Below the pieces are notes generated by a model. It saw only the letters and a list, made by a program, of their open reading frames with translations. It was not told the origin of the DNA and ran no database searches. From positions 1,798,001 through 1,862,000 of the forward strand of contig JAAQVN010000001.1 of the NCBI GenBank assembly GCA_011754535.1: DNA of 64,000 bases, read 5' to 3'. This DNA is from Enterobacter asburiae. Its GTDB lineage: Bacteria > Pseudomonadota > Gammaproteobacteria > Enterobacterales > Enterobacteriaceae. The translations under genes were made by a program, and so were the position numbers. This document shows positions 8,466 to 17,193 of this stretch, piece after piece. Within the stretch, counting starts at the first letter, position 1. Each line of letters begins with the position of its first letter.

Positions 8466-9383
8466 ATGTCCGTCTCACGCTTTAAATTTTCCGTAAAACC
8501 GCAGGAAGCTATCCTCATTCTCATCACCATGTTCTGGGGCGGGACCTTTCTGGCCGTCCAGTACGCGGTGACCCTCAGCGATCCCTTCTTTTTCGTTGGC
8601 CTGCGCTTCGCGACGGCGGCGATAGCCGTGGGGCTGATATCCCTTAAAACGCTGCGGGGCCTGACGCTGAAAGAGCTCAAGGCGGGCGTGGCGATTGGGG
8701 TGGCAATAGCGATGGGCTACAGCCTGCAGACGTGGGGTTTGCAGACCATCTCCAGCAGCAAATCCGCGTTTATCACAGCGATGTATGTGCCGCTGGTGCC
8801 GCTTTTGCAGTGGCTCTGTCTCGGCAGAATTCCGGGCCTGATGTCCTGTATTGGCATCGTGCTGGCGTTTATCGGCCTGATCCTGCTGGCCGGGCCGGAA
8901 AATAACCTGCTGGCGCTGGGGCCGGGCGAAATCATCACCCTGATTGGGGCGATTGCCATTGCGGCGGAAATTATTCTGATTAGCGCCTGGGCGGGCAAGG
9001 TAGACGTCAAACGGGTGACGGTGGTGCAGCTCGCCACCGCGTCGCTGGTGGCGTTTGCGACGATGGTGCCGGCAGGGGAGTCCGTACCGCCGATGTCCAC
9101 CGGGCTGGTGGTGGTCGCGCTTGGGTTGGGTATTTTTAGCGCCATTATTCAGGTCACCATGAACTGGGCGCAGCGCAGCGTATCGCCAACCCGCGCGACG
9201 GTGATTTATACCGGTGAACCGGTCTGGGCGGGGATTTTCGGACGCATTGCCGGTGAGCGTTTACCGCTGCTCGCGCTGGTGGGCGCGGCATTTATTGTCG
9301 CCGGGGTGCTGGTGAGCGAGTTAAAGCTCAGAAAGCGTCGGAGTGAGGTCAGGGATTTGACGGCAAAAGAAGGTTTAGATTGA
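8466..9383 (+). CDS. DMT-superfamily (EamA) transporter
   Basis: A 305-residue inner-membrane protein with ten predicted membrane segments in two EamA repeats (about residues 15-140 and 155-290), the drug/metabolite transporter fold. The first repeat carries ILITMFWGGTFL, the second YTGEPVWAGIFG, matching the conserved E-P-V segment of the family. Substrate and direction are unknown. The start lacks a clear ribosome site. In E. coli ymdF is followed directly by rutG, so this gene and the next two are an insertion relative to K-12. Confidence 0.82.
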   Translation: MSVSRFKFSVKPQEAILILITMFWGGTFLAVQYAVTLSDPFFFVGLRFATAAIAVGLISLKTLRGLTLKELKAGVAIGVAIAMGYSLQTWGLQTISSSKSAFITAMYVPLVPLLQWLCLGRIPGLMSCIGIVLAFIGLILLAGPENNLLALGPGEIITLIGAIAIAAEIILISAWAGKVDVKRVTVVQLATASLVAFATMVPAGESVPPMSTGLVVVALGLGIFSAIIQVTMNWAQRSVSPTRATVIYTGEPVWAGIFGRIAGERLPLLALVGAAFIVAGVLVSELKLRKRRSEVRDLTAKEGLD

Positions 9384-9408
9384 AAAAAAGAACGAGCTTA
9401 TCTACGAT

Positions 9409-9431
9409 GTGTACGGATAAATACCGTACAC
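9409..9431. promoter_or_regulatory. AtaR-type operator before the toxin-antitoxin pair
   Basis: GTGTACGG (9409-9416) and CCGTACAC (9424-9431) form a perfect 8-bp inverted repeat with a 7-bp AT-only spacer, 13 bp before the antitoxin start. RHH antitoxins of this class bind such sites together with their toxin to autorepress. Confidence 0.75.
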
Positions 9432-9444
9432 GGTGAAGTAAACC

Positions 9445-9714
9445 ATGCCAGCACTTAAAAAACAGCGTATCGATCTTCGCTTAACGGACGAAGACAAAAC
9501 AATGATTGAAGAAGCGGCGGCGATGACGAACCAGACCATCACCCAGTTTATGGTGAACAGTGCGTCAGAGCGTGCTGCAGAGGTCATTGAGCAGCACCGT
9601 CGTCTCGTATTAAACGAAGCATCATGGAATGCGGTGATGGATGCCATTGATAATCCGCCTGAGCCAAACGAACGCCTGAAACGAGCAGCAAAACGTCTTC
9701 GAAACATGGAGTGA
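9445..9714 (+). CDS. ataR: AtaR-like antitoxin (DUF1778, ribbon-helix-helix)
   Basis: An 89-residue antitoxin. The N-terminal segment KKQRIDLRLTDEDKTMIEEA is the DNA-binding ribbon-helix-helix, followed by the dimer helix; the C-terminal half (residues ~55-89), ending in RLKRAAKRL, is the tail that wraps the acetyltransferase toxin. It closely resembles E. coli AtaR as I remember it. The toxin gene follows after 6 bp. The perfect inverted repeat upstream supports autoregulation. Confidence 0.9.
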   Translation: MPALKKQRIDLRLTDEDKTMIEEAAAMTNQTITQFMVNSASERAAEVIEQHRRLVLNEASWNAVMDAIDNPPEPNERLKRAAKRLRNME

Positions 9715-9720
9715 AGCGTC

Positions 9721-10242
9721 GTGGCAAATCTCACGATCGAAATGTTATCTGAGGGAACCGATTACGACTTCGAGGATTTTGATTGTGGAGAACCCTCGCT
9801 AAATGCCTTCCTTGCAGAACACCTGGTACGTCAGCACAATGGGCGTATTTTGCGAGCCTACCTGCTTAAAGAGCGCGATCGTCCGCGCGTCCTGGGTTAT
9901 TACACGTTATCGGGGAGCTGCTTTGAAAGAGCGATGCTTCCTTCTAAGACGCAGCAGCGCCGGATCCCTTATATCAACGTACCCAGCGTGACGCTGGGAC
10001 GTCTGGCTGTAGATAAAACACTACAGGGAAACGAGTGGGGAGCAACGCTCGTTGCGCATGCTATGCGCGTTGTCTACCGGGCATCACAGGCTGTGGGAGT
10101 ACACGGAATATTTGTTGATGCCCTTAGCGAGCAGGCAAAACGATTTTATCTGAAGCAGGGGTTTATCCCGCTGACAGGTGAAAACAGCCATTCTTTGTTC
10201 TTCCCTACAAAATCTATCGAACGGCTGTTTGAGCAAGAGTGA
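9721..10242 (+). CDS. ataT: AtaT-like GNAT toxin (aminoacyl-tRNA N-acetyltransferase)
   Basis: A 173-residue GNAT-fold toxin of the TacT/AtaT/ItaT group, which acetylates the amino group of a charged tRNA (initiator Met-tRNA for E. coli AtaT, Ile-tRNA for ItaT, Gly-tRNA and others for TacT) and stops translation. The acetyl-CoA-binding segment LGRLAVDKTLQGNEWGATLV has Q-G-x-x-W-G in place of the usual R/Q-x-x-G-x-G/A, and the catalytic Tyr is in the C-terminal RFYLKQGF motif. Which tRNA is acetylated cannot be read from sequence; overall resemblance is greatest to AtaT. It uses a GTG start 6 bp after the antitoxin stop. Confidence 0.88.
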   Translation: MANLTIEMLSEGTDYDFEDFDCGEPSLNAFLAEHLVRQHNGRILRAYLLKERDRPRVLGYYTLSGSCFERAMLPSKTQQRRIPYINVPSVTLGRLAVDKTLQGNEWGATLVAHAMRVVYRASQAVGVHGIFVDALSEQAKRFYLKQGFIPLTGENSHSLFFPTKSIERLFEQE

Positions 10243-10268
10243 TAGCTTTACATCCTGGCTCTCTTAAG

Positions 10269-10303
10269 AAATCTCCAGGTCGGGTCACCCGACCTGGAGA
10301 TTT
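10269..10303. terminator. Palindromic terminator between ataT and rutG
   Basis: A perfect 17-bp inverted repeat (10269-10285 and 10287-10303) around a single base, with A-rich and T-rich arm ends on both sides, so it can work in both directions. Its last base is the first base of the rutG stop codon complement. Confidence 0.85.
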
Positions 10304-11625
10304 CACGAATCCTGATGTACCACCTCGCCCTGCGGCGCAGCGGCCATCCGGCGGCTCAGCAGGGCGTTAAGCAGGATCGCGCCGAAGGTCGCCGTACCAA
10401 TTCCGCCAATCGTAAACCCGCCCAGCGTCAGGGCAAAATCACCCGCGCCCAGCACCAGCGTGACGGCCACCATGATCAGGTTGCTGTTCTGGCTGAGGTC
10501 GACCCGATGCTGCACCCAGATGCGCGCCCCGGCCACGGCGATCAGCCCGAACACCACAATCGACGCGCCGCCGATGACCGGTGACGGAATGGTGTGGATC
10601 AGCGCGCCGAACTTCGGTGAGAAGCCGAGCAGCATCGCCATCACCGCCGCCGCCACGAAGACCAGCGTGGAGTAAACTTTGGTCACCGCCATCACGCCGA
10701 TGTTTTCCGCGTAGGTGGTGACGCCGCTGCCGCCCACGGAACCGGAGAGCATAGTCGCCAGCCCGTCGCCGACGAACGCGCGGCCCATGTACGGGTCCAT
10801 GCTGCGCCCGGTCATCCCCGCCACAGCTTTCAGGTGCCCCAGGTTTTCCGCCACCAGGATCACCGCCACCGGGGCGATAAGCATCATCGCCTGGGTGTTA
10901 AAGGTGGGTGAGGTCACCTTCGGCAGGCCGAACCAGGCGGCCTGGTGAAGCAGGGTAAAATCAACCGGCTTGCCGAGGCCAAAAACGTTGGCCAGCAGCG
11001 CATAAACCAGACAGGCAACAATCAGCCCGACCAGAATCAGCAGCCGCTGGATCATCCCCCGCGTAAATACCGCCACCAGGCCAATGCACAGCACCGTGAT
11101 CACCGCCATCCAGCTTTCAAACGGCGAGGCGGAGACGCTTTTTACCGCAATAGGCGCAAGGTTCAGGCCAATCGCCATCACCACGGCGCCCGTCACGACG
11201 GGGGGCATCATCCGTTCGATCCAGCGTGTGCCGATCTTCATCACCACCAGACCAATCAGGGTGTACACCAGACCGCAGGCGATGATGCCGCCGAGGGCCA
11301 CGCTCAGGTTGGGGTTGATCCCATGGCCGTTAAATCCGGTAGTGGCGATGACAACGCCGACAAAGGCGGCGCTGGATCCGAGGTAGCTGGGCACGCGCCC
11401 GCCGGTGACGAAAAAGAACAGCAGCGTGCCGATACCCGACATCAGAATAGAGAGGTTGGGGTCCAGCCCCATCAGCATTGGCATCAGTACCGTGGCGCCA
11501 AACATGGCGACCGCATGCTGAACGCCCATCACCATCGTCTGCCCGAGCGGGAGGCGTTCATCCGGCGCGACCACGCCTGCTTCTGTGGAGGTCGATTTCA
11601 ACTGCCAGTGGGGAAATCCGAACAT
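10303..11625 (-). CDS. rutG: Pyrimidine permease RutG
   Basis: A 440-residue NCS2 nucleobase:cation symporter with about 14 membrane segments that brings uracil (and xanthine-like pyrimidines) into the cell. The family motif region VAENLGHLKAVAGMTGR and the GSGVTTYAENIGVMAVTKVYS segment, which form the substrate site in UraA, are present. It is the last gene of the rut operon (rutABCDEFG), 21 bp after rutF with AAGGAG before the ATG, and ends in a strong palindromic terminator. Confidence 0.95.
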   Translation of the reverse strand: MFGFPHWQLKSTSTEAGVVAPDERLPLGQTMVMGVQHAVAMFGATVLMPMLMGLDPNLSILMSGIGTLLFFFVTGGRVPSYLGSSAAFVGVVIATTGFNGHGINPNLSVALGGIIACGLVYTLIGLVVMKIGTRWIERMMPPVVTGAVVMAIGLNLAPIAVKSVSASPFESWMAVITVLCIGLVAVFTRGMIQRLLILVGLIVACLVYALLANVFGLGKPVDFTLLHQAAWFGLPKVTSPTFNTQAMMLIAPVAVILVAENLGHLKAVAGMTGRSMDPYMGRAFVGDGLATMLSGSVGGSGVTTYAENIGVMAVTKVYSTLVFVAAAVMAMLLGFSPKFGALIHTIPSPVIGGASIVVFGLIAVAGARIWVQHRVDLSQNSNLIMVAVTLVLGAGDFALTLGGFTIGGIGTATFGAILLNALLSRRMAAAPQGEVVHQDS

Positions 11626-11646
11626 GGTCTGTCTCCTTAGAGCGGG

Positions 11647-12138
11647 TTAACAGGCGGGTCGCATAAGCGCGTGGTAGCCACGGTCAAACCACACCAGCCC
11701 TTGCGGCGCGGGGTGGCGAACAATCGAAACAATGTCGCAAAACAGAATGTCGTGGGTGCCGACGCTCACCACCTGGCTGATGCGGCAGTCAAACGAGGCC
11801 AGCGCATCCTCCAGGCGCGGGCAGCCCGTGTCGCCCGTCTGCCAGCGGGCAGCGGCAAAGCGTTCCTCCATCGGCGTTTTCCCGCCAAACAGATTGGACA
11901 GCGGCTCCTGCCCGGCGCGCAGGGTATTCACGCACAGGGTGCGGTTTTCGCTAAACGTTGGCCAGACGGACGCGCCGCGGTTCAGGCACACCAGCAGGGT
12001 GGGCGGTGAATCCGTGACGCTGCACACCGCGCTGGCGGTGAAGCCTGCTATCCCCGCCGCGCCGTCGGTGGTGATGATGTTGACCGCCGCGCCAACGCAG
12101 GCCATGGCGTCGCGAAAGGTTTGTTTATCCAGTGTCAT
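11647..12138 (-). CDS. rutF: Flavin reductase RutF
   Basis: A 163-residue FMN reductase of the HpaC/flavin-reductase-like family that supplies reduced FMN to RutA using NADH. The segments [22 protein letters not shown] and the C-terminal [15 protein letters not shown] are characteristic. GGAG lies 8 bases before the ATG at 12138; a GTG at 12141 is an alternative start and would give the 164 residues known for E. coli. It lies between rutE and rutG in an operon with very short gaps. Confidence 0.95.
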   Translation of the reverse strand: MTLDKQTFRDAMACVGAAVNIITTDGAAGIAGFTASAVCSVTDSPPTLLVCLNRGASVWPTFSENRTLCVNTLRAGQEPLSNLFGGKTPMEERFAAARWQTGDTGCPRLEDALASFDCRISQVVSVGTHDILFCDIVSIVRHPAPQGLVWFDRGYHALMRPAC

Positions 12139-12150
12139 CACGATCGCTCC

Positions 12151-12741
12151 TTACGCCAGTCCGCAGGCATCGTCGAAGGCCAGGCGCGGCAGGCGCCCGT
12201 AGAGTTTGCGGGTATCGCCGTAGCCAATGTTGATCAGCAGATTGCTTTTAAGCGTTGTGCCGGTGAAAAAGGCCTCGTCAACCTTTTGGCGGTCAAAGCC
12301 CGACATCGGGCCGGTGTCCAGCCCCAGGGCGCGACAGGCGAAAATCAGGTAGGCGGCCTGCATTGAGCTGTTGCGAAAGGCGGTCTCTTCCGACAGCGCG
12401 TGGCTTGCGGTAAACCAGCTTCTGGCATCGCCGTGCGGGAACAGTTCAGGCAGGCGCTCGTAGAATTCACCGTCCCAGGCGACAATTGCCGTAACCGGGG
12501 CGGTGAGCGTTTTCTCCAGGTTGCCGCTGGAGAGCGCCGGGCGCAGCTTCTCTTTTCCCTCTGCGCTTCGCACAAACACAATCCGTGCCGGGGAGCAGTT
12601 GGCGGAGGTTGGCCCCCATTTCATCAGGTGGTAGATCTCGCGCAGCGTCTCGTCGCTGACCGGAATATCCAGCCAGCCGTTGTGGGTGCGGGCGCTGGTA
12701 AACAGGGTTTCCAGCGCAGCGGGCGTAATGGCTTCGCTCAT
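12151..12741 (-). CDS. rutE: Malonic semialdehyde reductase RutE
   Basis: A 196-residue nitroreductase-fold NADPH-dependent enzyme that reduces malonic semialdehyde to 3-hydroxypropionate, the last detoxifying step of the Rut pathway (shared with YdfG). The FMN-binding segments [25 protein letters not shown] and the C-terminal NIGYGD are present. AAGGAG lies before the ATG at 12741. rutF starts 13 bp after its stop. Confidence 0.94.
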   Translation of the reverse strand: MSEAITPAALETLFTSARTHNGWLDIPVSDETLREIYHLMKWGPTSANCSPARIVFVRSAEGKEKLRPALSSGNLEKTLTAPVTAIVAWDGEFYERLPELFPHGDARSWFTASHALSEETAFRNSSMQAAYLIFACRALGLDTGPMSGFDRQKVDEAFFTGTTLKSNLLINIGYGDTRKLYGRLPRLAFDDACGLA

Positions 12742-12750
12742 CAAGGCTCC

Positions 12751-13551
12751 TTATAAAGCGGGTTCAGGGCTGTGCAGCAGGCTGGCAAGCCCGTTCAGCA
12801 GCAGGGTGTTAAAGGTGTCCGGCTCGGTAACGTTGCAGGCATGCCCGCCCTGGCGCATTACCGCGCTGCGGCTGTGCGGGATCGCCGCCTGCAGCTCGGA
12901 CGAGCAGACAGAGGGCACCAGCATGTCGTCGGCGGAACAGATGATCTGTACCGGGCAGCGGATCCGCGCGGCATGGCGGCTGAAGTCGGCCTTTTTCAGG
13001 GCGCTGAGCCTGTGCAGCAGGTTGGCTTTGCCCTGGAAATGGGCCAGCGCCAGCGCTTCTTCTGCCTCCAGGCGTGGCGCGCGGGCCGCCATCCAGTCTG
13101 CCGGATAAAGAAACAGCGGCTGCGCCTCGACCCACGCCTGGGCGCCGCCATAATGGAGCAGGCGCTCGCGGATCTGAAAGCAGCGGCGAGTGTGGGCGTT
13201 GAGGGTCAGCCAGCCGTTGACGCACACCAGCGCGGTGAGTGCTTCGGGCCTGTCGATGGCCAGCTGCAGGCCGACCAGCGCCCCCAGCGCGTGACCCACG
13301 ACGCTGTAGCGGGCAATCCCGGCATCAGCCAGCGCCTGGGCCAGCTCGTCCGCCATCTGCGCAAGGCTGTACCCTTCCGGCAGGGTGTCGGGGTTATTGC
13401 CTGTTCCCCGCTGGTCATAGCACACCACCTGATACTCCGGCTCCAGCGCGGCCAACTGGGGCAGCCAGTAACTGCCACTGCCGCCGAGACCGGAAATAAA
13501 GACCACTACTGGCGCGCCCTCATACGGGGGCGGCGAGACGGAGAGTTTCAT
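12751..13551 (-). CDS. rutD: RutD, alpha/beta hydrolase
   Basis: A 266-residue alpha/beta-hydrolase-fold protein proposed to speed hydrolysis of a carbamate or aminoacrylate intermediate in uracil breakdown. The oxyanion-loop region [11 protein letters not shown] and the nucleophile elbow [11 protein letters not shown] (Ala in place of the usual Ser) are visible, as in E. coli RutD. The catalytic His is in GGHACN. The start at 13551 overlaps nothing: 7 bp separate it from the rutC stop. The elbow lacking Ser argues against ordinary serine-hydrolase chemistry. Confidence 0.93.
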   Translation of the reverse strand: MKLSVSPPPYEGAPVVVFISGLGGSGSYWLPQLAALEPEYQVVCYDQRGTGNNPDTLPEGYSLAQMADELAQALADAGIARYSVVGHALGALVGLQLAIDRPEALTALVCVNGWLTLNAHTRRCFQIRERLLHYGGAQAWVEAQPLFLYPADWMAARAPRLEAEEALALAHFQGKANLLHRLSALKKADFSRHAARIRCPVQIICSADDMLVPSVCSSELQAAIPHSRSAVMRQGGHACNVTEPDTFNTLLLNGLASLLHSPEPAL

Positions 13552-13558
13552 GGCTGCC

Positions 13559-13945
13559 TCACTTCGCGATGTGCGCAACGGTGGCGATTTCAACCAGCGC
13601 GTCCGGCTTCACCAGCCCGCACTGAATGCAGAACCGGGCCGGTTTATCGCCGGGGAAGAACTCGGCGTAAATCTCGTTAATCGCGGCGTAGTTTTTCCAG
13701 TCGGTGATAAAGATGCTGTTGAAGGTCACGTCCTCCATGGTGCCACCCGCCGTTTCGATCACGGTTTTGATCGTCTCCAGCACGTGGCGGGTTTGCGCCT
13801 TTGGGTCGTTGATAAACACCACGTTGTTGTCTTTATCAAACGGCAGCGTGCCGGAGACATACACCACGCCGTCGGCGAGGGTGCCGGGAACAAACGGGGC
13901 AATCGGGGTGCTGGTCCCCGGCGGAATAATCACGGATTTTGGCAT
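13559..13945 (-). CDS. rutC: 3-aminoacrylate deaminase RutC (RidA family)
   Basis: A 128-residue member of the RidA/YjgF/UK114 family that hydrolyses the imine form of aminoacrylate, releasing ammonia and malonic semialdehyde. The family features [26 protein letters not shown] and the C-terminal [18 protein letters not shown], with the substrate-clamping Arg and a Cys, are present. GGAGACACC lies before the ATG. It is closely spaced with rutB (11 bp) and rutD (7 bp). Confidence 0.95.
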   Translation of the reverse strand: MPKSVIIPPGTSTPIAPFVPGTLADGVVYVSGTLPFDKDNNVVFINDPKAQTRHVLETIKTVIETAGGTMEDVTFNSIFITDWKNYAAINEIYAEFFPGDKPARFCIQCGLVKPDALVEIATVAHIAK

Positions 13946-13956
13946 CAGGTGTCTCC

Positions 13957-15737
<1,781 letters not shown>

Positions 15738-15779
15738 CACGAACCTCTCTTCATTACGTCGCAGGTGTAACGGTGGTTT

Positions 15780-15795
15780 TGCAAAGGCGGTGCCA
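15780..15795 (-). promoter_or_regulatory. Sigma54 promoter of the rut operon
   Basis: On the minus strand TGGCACCGCCTTTGCA is a full match to the sigma54 -24/-12 consensus (TGGCAC-N5-TTGCA). The start of transcription would be at about 15768, 30 bp before rutA. This agrees with the known NtrC control of rut in E. coli. Confidence 0.9.
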
Positions 15796-15859
15796 GTTTT
15801 GAAAATGGCTGTGTTATTAATGTGTTAATCAGAGGTTGGGGAATTGATGTCGGCAAATG

Positions 15860-15875
15860 TGGACTAACTGGTCAA
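15860..15875. promoter_or_regulatory. RutR operator
   Basis: TGGACTAACTGGTCAA matches the RutR palindrome TTGACCA-NN-TGGTCAA at 12 of 14 positions, with one half-site perfect. It lies between rutR and the rut promoter. Confidence 0.75.
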
Positions 15876-15902
15876 AAACGTTGCACAGAAAACAGGCATT
15901 CA

Positions 15903-15919
15903 TGCGCGATGGGAGTGCA
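15903..15919. promoter_or_regulatory. Candidate NtrC-binding site
   Basis: TGCGCGATGGGAGTGCA has the end arms and 17-bp length of an NtrC enhancer (TGCAC-N7-GTGCA) with mismatches in the left arm and centre. It lies about 120 bp upstream of the sigma54 promoter, a normal enhancer distance. Confidence 0.45.
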
Positions 15920-15982
15920 GAATGTCGTGGCGAGACGGGGGTTTTGCTATGCTGAGGGCAACGCAGAATAAGGAGAGCGGGA

Positions 15983-16621
15983 ATGGCACAAGGCGCAGTG
16001 AAAACACCAGGTAAACGTTCGCAGGCGGTGAGCGCCAAGAAGCAGGCGATCCTCAGCGCGGCGCTGGAGACCTTTTCGCAGTTTGGCATTCACGGCACGC
16101 GCCTGGAGCAGGTGGCGGAGCAGTCCGGGGTATCCAAAACCAATCTGCTCTACTATTACCCGTCGAAAGAGGCGCTGTACGTGGCGGTGATGCAGCAGAT
16201 CCTCGATATCTGGCTGGCACCGCTGAAGGCCTTCCGCGAAGAGCTGGCCCCGCTGGTGGCGATCGAAGAGTATATTCGCCTGAAGCTGGAGGTGTCGCGC
16301 GATTACCCGCAGGCATCAAGGCTGTTCTGTCTTGAGATGCTACAGGGCGCGCCGCTGCTGCAGGCGGAACTCACCGGAGATTTAAAGCAGCTGGTGGACG
16401 ATAAGTCGGCAATTATTGCCGGATGGGTCGCCAGCGGTAAGCTGGCCCCGGTTGACCCGCAGCACCTGATCTTTATGATTTGGGCCGCCACCCAGCATTA
16501 CGCTGACTTTGCGGCCCAGGTTGAGGCGGTGACCGGCAAAACGCTCCAGGACGAGGCGTTTTTCCAGAGTACGCTGGAAAACGTGCAGCGGATGATTATT
16601 GAAGGGATCCGCGCGCGCTAG
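15983..16621 (+). CDS. rutR: TetR-family regulator RutR
   Basis: A 212-residue TetR-type repressor that senses uracil and thymine and controls the rut operon, carAB and other pyrimidine genes. The helix-turn-helix is at about residues 36-60 (TRLEQVAEQSGVSKTNLLYYY); the ligand domain follows, including the LFCLEMLQGAP and IFMIWAATQHYADF helices seen in E. coli RutR. GGAG lies before the ATG. It is divergent from rutA, with the RutR box between them. Confidence 0.95.
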   Translation: MAQGAVKTPGKRSQAVSAKKQAILSAALETFSQFGIHGTRLEQVAEQSGVSKTNLLYYYPSKEALYVAVMQQILDIWLAPLKAFREELAPLVAIEEYIRLKLEVSRDYPQASRLFCLEMLQGAPLLQAELTGDLKQLVDDKSAIIAGWVASGKLAPVDPQHLIFMIWAATQHYADFAAQVEAVTGKTLQDEAFFQSTLENVQRMIIEGIRAR

Positions 16622-16625
16622 TTCC

Positions 16626-16770
16626 CCCCCTCACCCTAACCCTCTCCCCAAAGGGGAGAGGGGACTGTTCTGTGCTGTCTTTTAGCCCTCGCCCCTATGG
16701 AGAGAGGGGACTGCTCTGTGCTGTCTTTTCTCCCTCGCCCCTATGGGGAGAGGGCCGGGGTGAGGGGGCA
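16626..16770. repeat. Cluster of CCCTCACCC...GGGGAGAGGG hairpin repeats with a 46-bp tandem duplication
   Basis: The first copy has a perfect 10-bp stem CCCTCTCCCC/GGGGAGAGGG with an AAA loop (16640-16662). Two further degenerate copies follow (about 16686-16709 and 16733-16770). Each of the last two is preceded by the segment GGGACTG(T/C)TCTGTGCTGTCTTTT, repeated with a period of 46 bp. The same repeat family occurs at 23092-23127 and 34686-34723. The third copy runs into the LprI-like gene and supplies its stop codon. Confidence 0.85.
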
Positions 16771-17142
16771 GCTTAGGTCGCCCTCTTCACACTGCATCAG
16801 CGAGGCCAGAAACGCTTCACGCTCCACGGTTTTTTCCGCCAGGCACTGGTTAACAATCATTGGCTGGACGCTCCCGCCTTCCGTCCCCGAACCGATAAAC
16901 GCGCAGTCCGCGTCGCGCAGGGCAATCCAGGCCTGCTGCGCCTTTTTCAGCAGGTCGCGCTGGGGAGCCGCTGCACGTTTAATGGCGGCCTGATAGGTCT
17001 GGTTGAGCTTTTTATCGGCAGCCTGGTACTGCTGCGCGCTACAGGTATTCATTTCAAGCTGGGTGGTTGCTTTGTCGCACTCGTTGGCCAGCGCGCTGGC
17101 GCTCAGCAGCAGTGCGGCACCAGCGATAAGATATCGTTTCAT
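16741..17142 (-). CDS. LprI-family (DUF1311) secreted protein
   Basis: A 133-residue periplasmic protein with a signal peptide (residues 1-19, ending ALA). The DUF1311 pattern C-D-x-A-x-T-Q-x-E-M-N-x-C-x-A-x-x-Y-x-x-A-D-x-x-L-N-x-x-Y and later LKKAQQAWIALRDADCAF is clear, with several Cys likely forming disulphides. Family members include a mycobacterial lysozyme inhibitor, but the role here is unknown. The last residues, PLTPALSP, are encoded by an intergenic repeat, so the gene reads out of its own coding sequence into the repeat before meeting a stop. GGGGAG lies before the ATG. Confidence 0.85.
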   Translation of the reverse strand: MKRYLIAGAALLLSASALANECDKATTQLEMNTCSAQQYQAADKKLNQTYQAAIKRAAAPQRDLLKKAQQAWIALRDADCAFIGSGTEGGSVQPMIVNQCLAEKTVEREAFLASLMQCEEGDLSCPLTPALSP

Positions 17143-17156
17143 ATACTCCCCAATAA

Positions 17157-17190
17157 AATAAGGCTCCGTCTCCGGAGCCTTATTAGCACA
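17157..17190 (-). terminator. Terminator of putA
   Basis: AATAAGGCTCCG and CGGAGCCTTATT form a 12-bp stem around TCTC, followed on the minus strand by a T-rich tract. It lies between the putA stop and the start of the LprI-like gene. Confidence 0.88.
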
Positions 17191-17193
17191 GCG

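Noticed and set aside
16626..16770. CRISPR array from the closely spaced repeats near 16.7 kb
   Set aside because: Only two to three degenerate hairpin units with a 46-bp tandem duplication, no regular spacers and no cas genes nearby.
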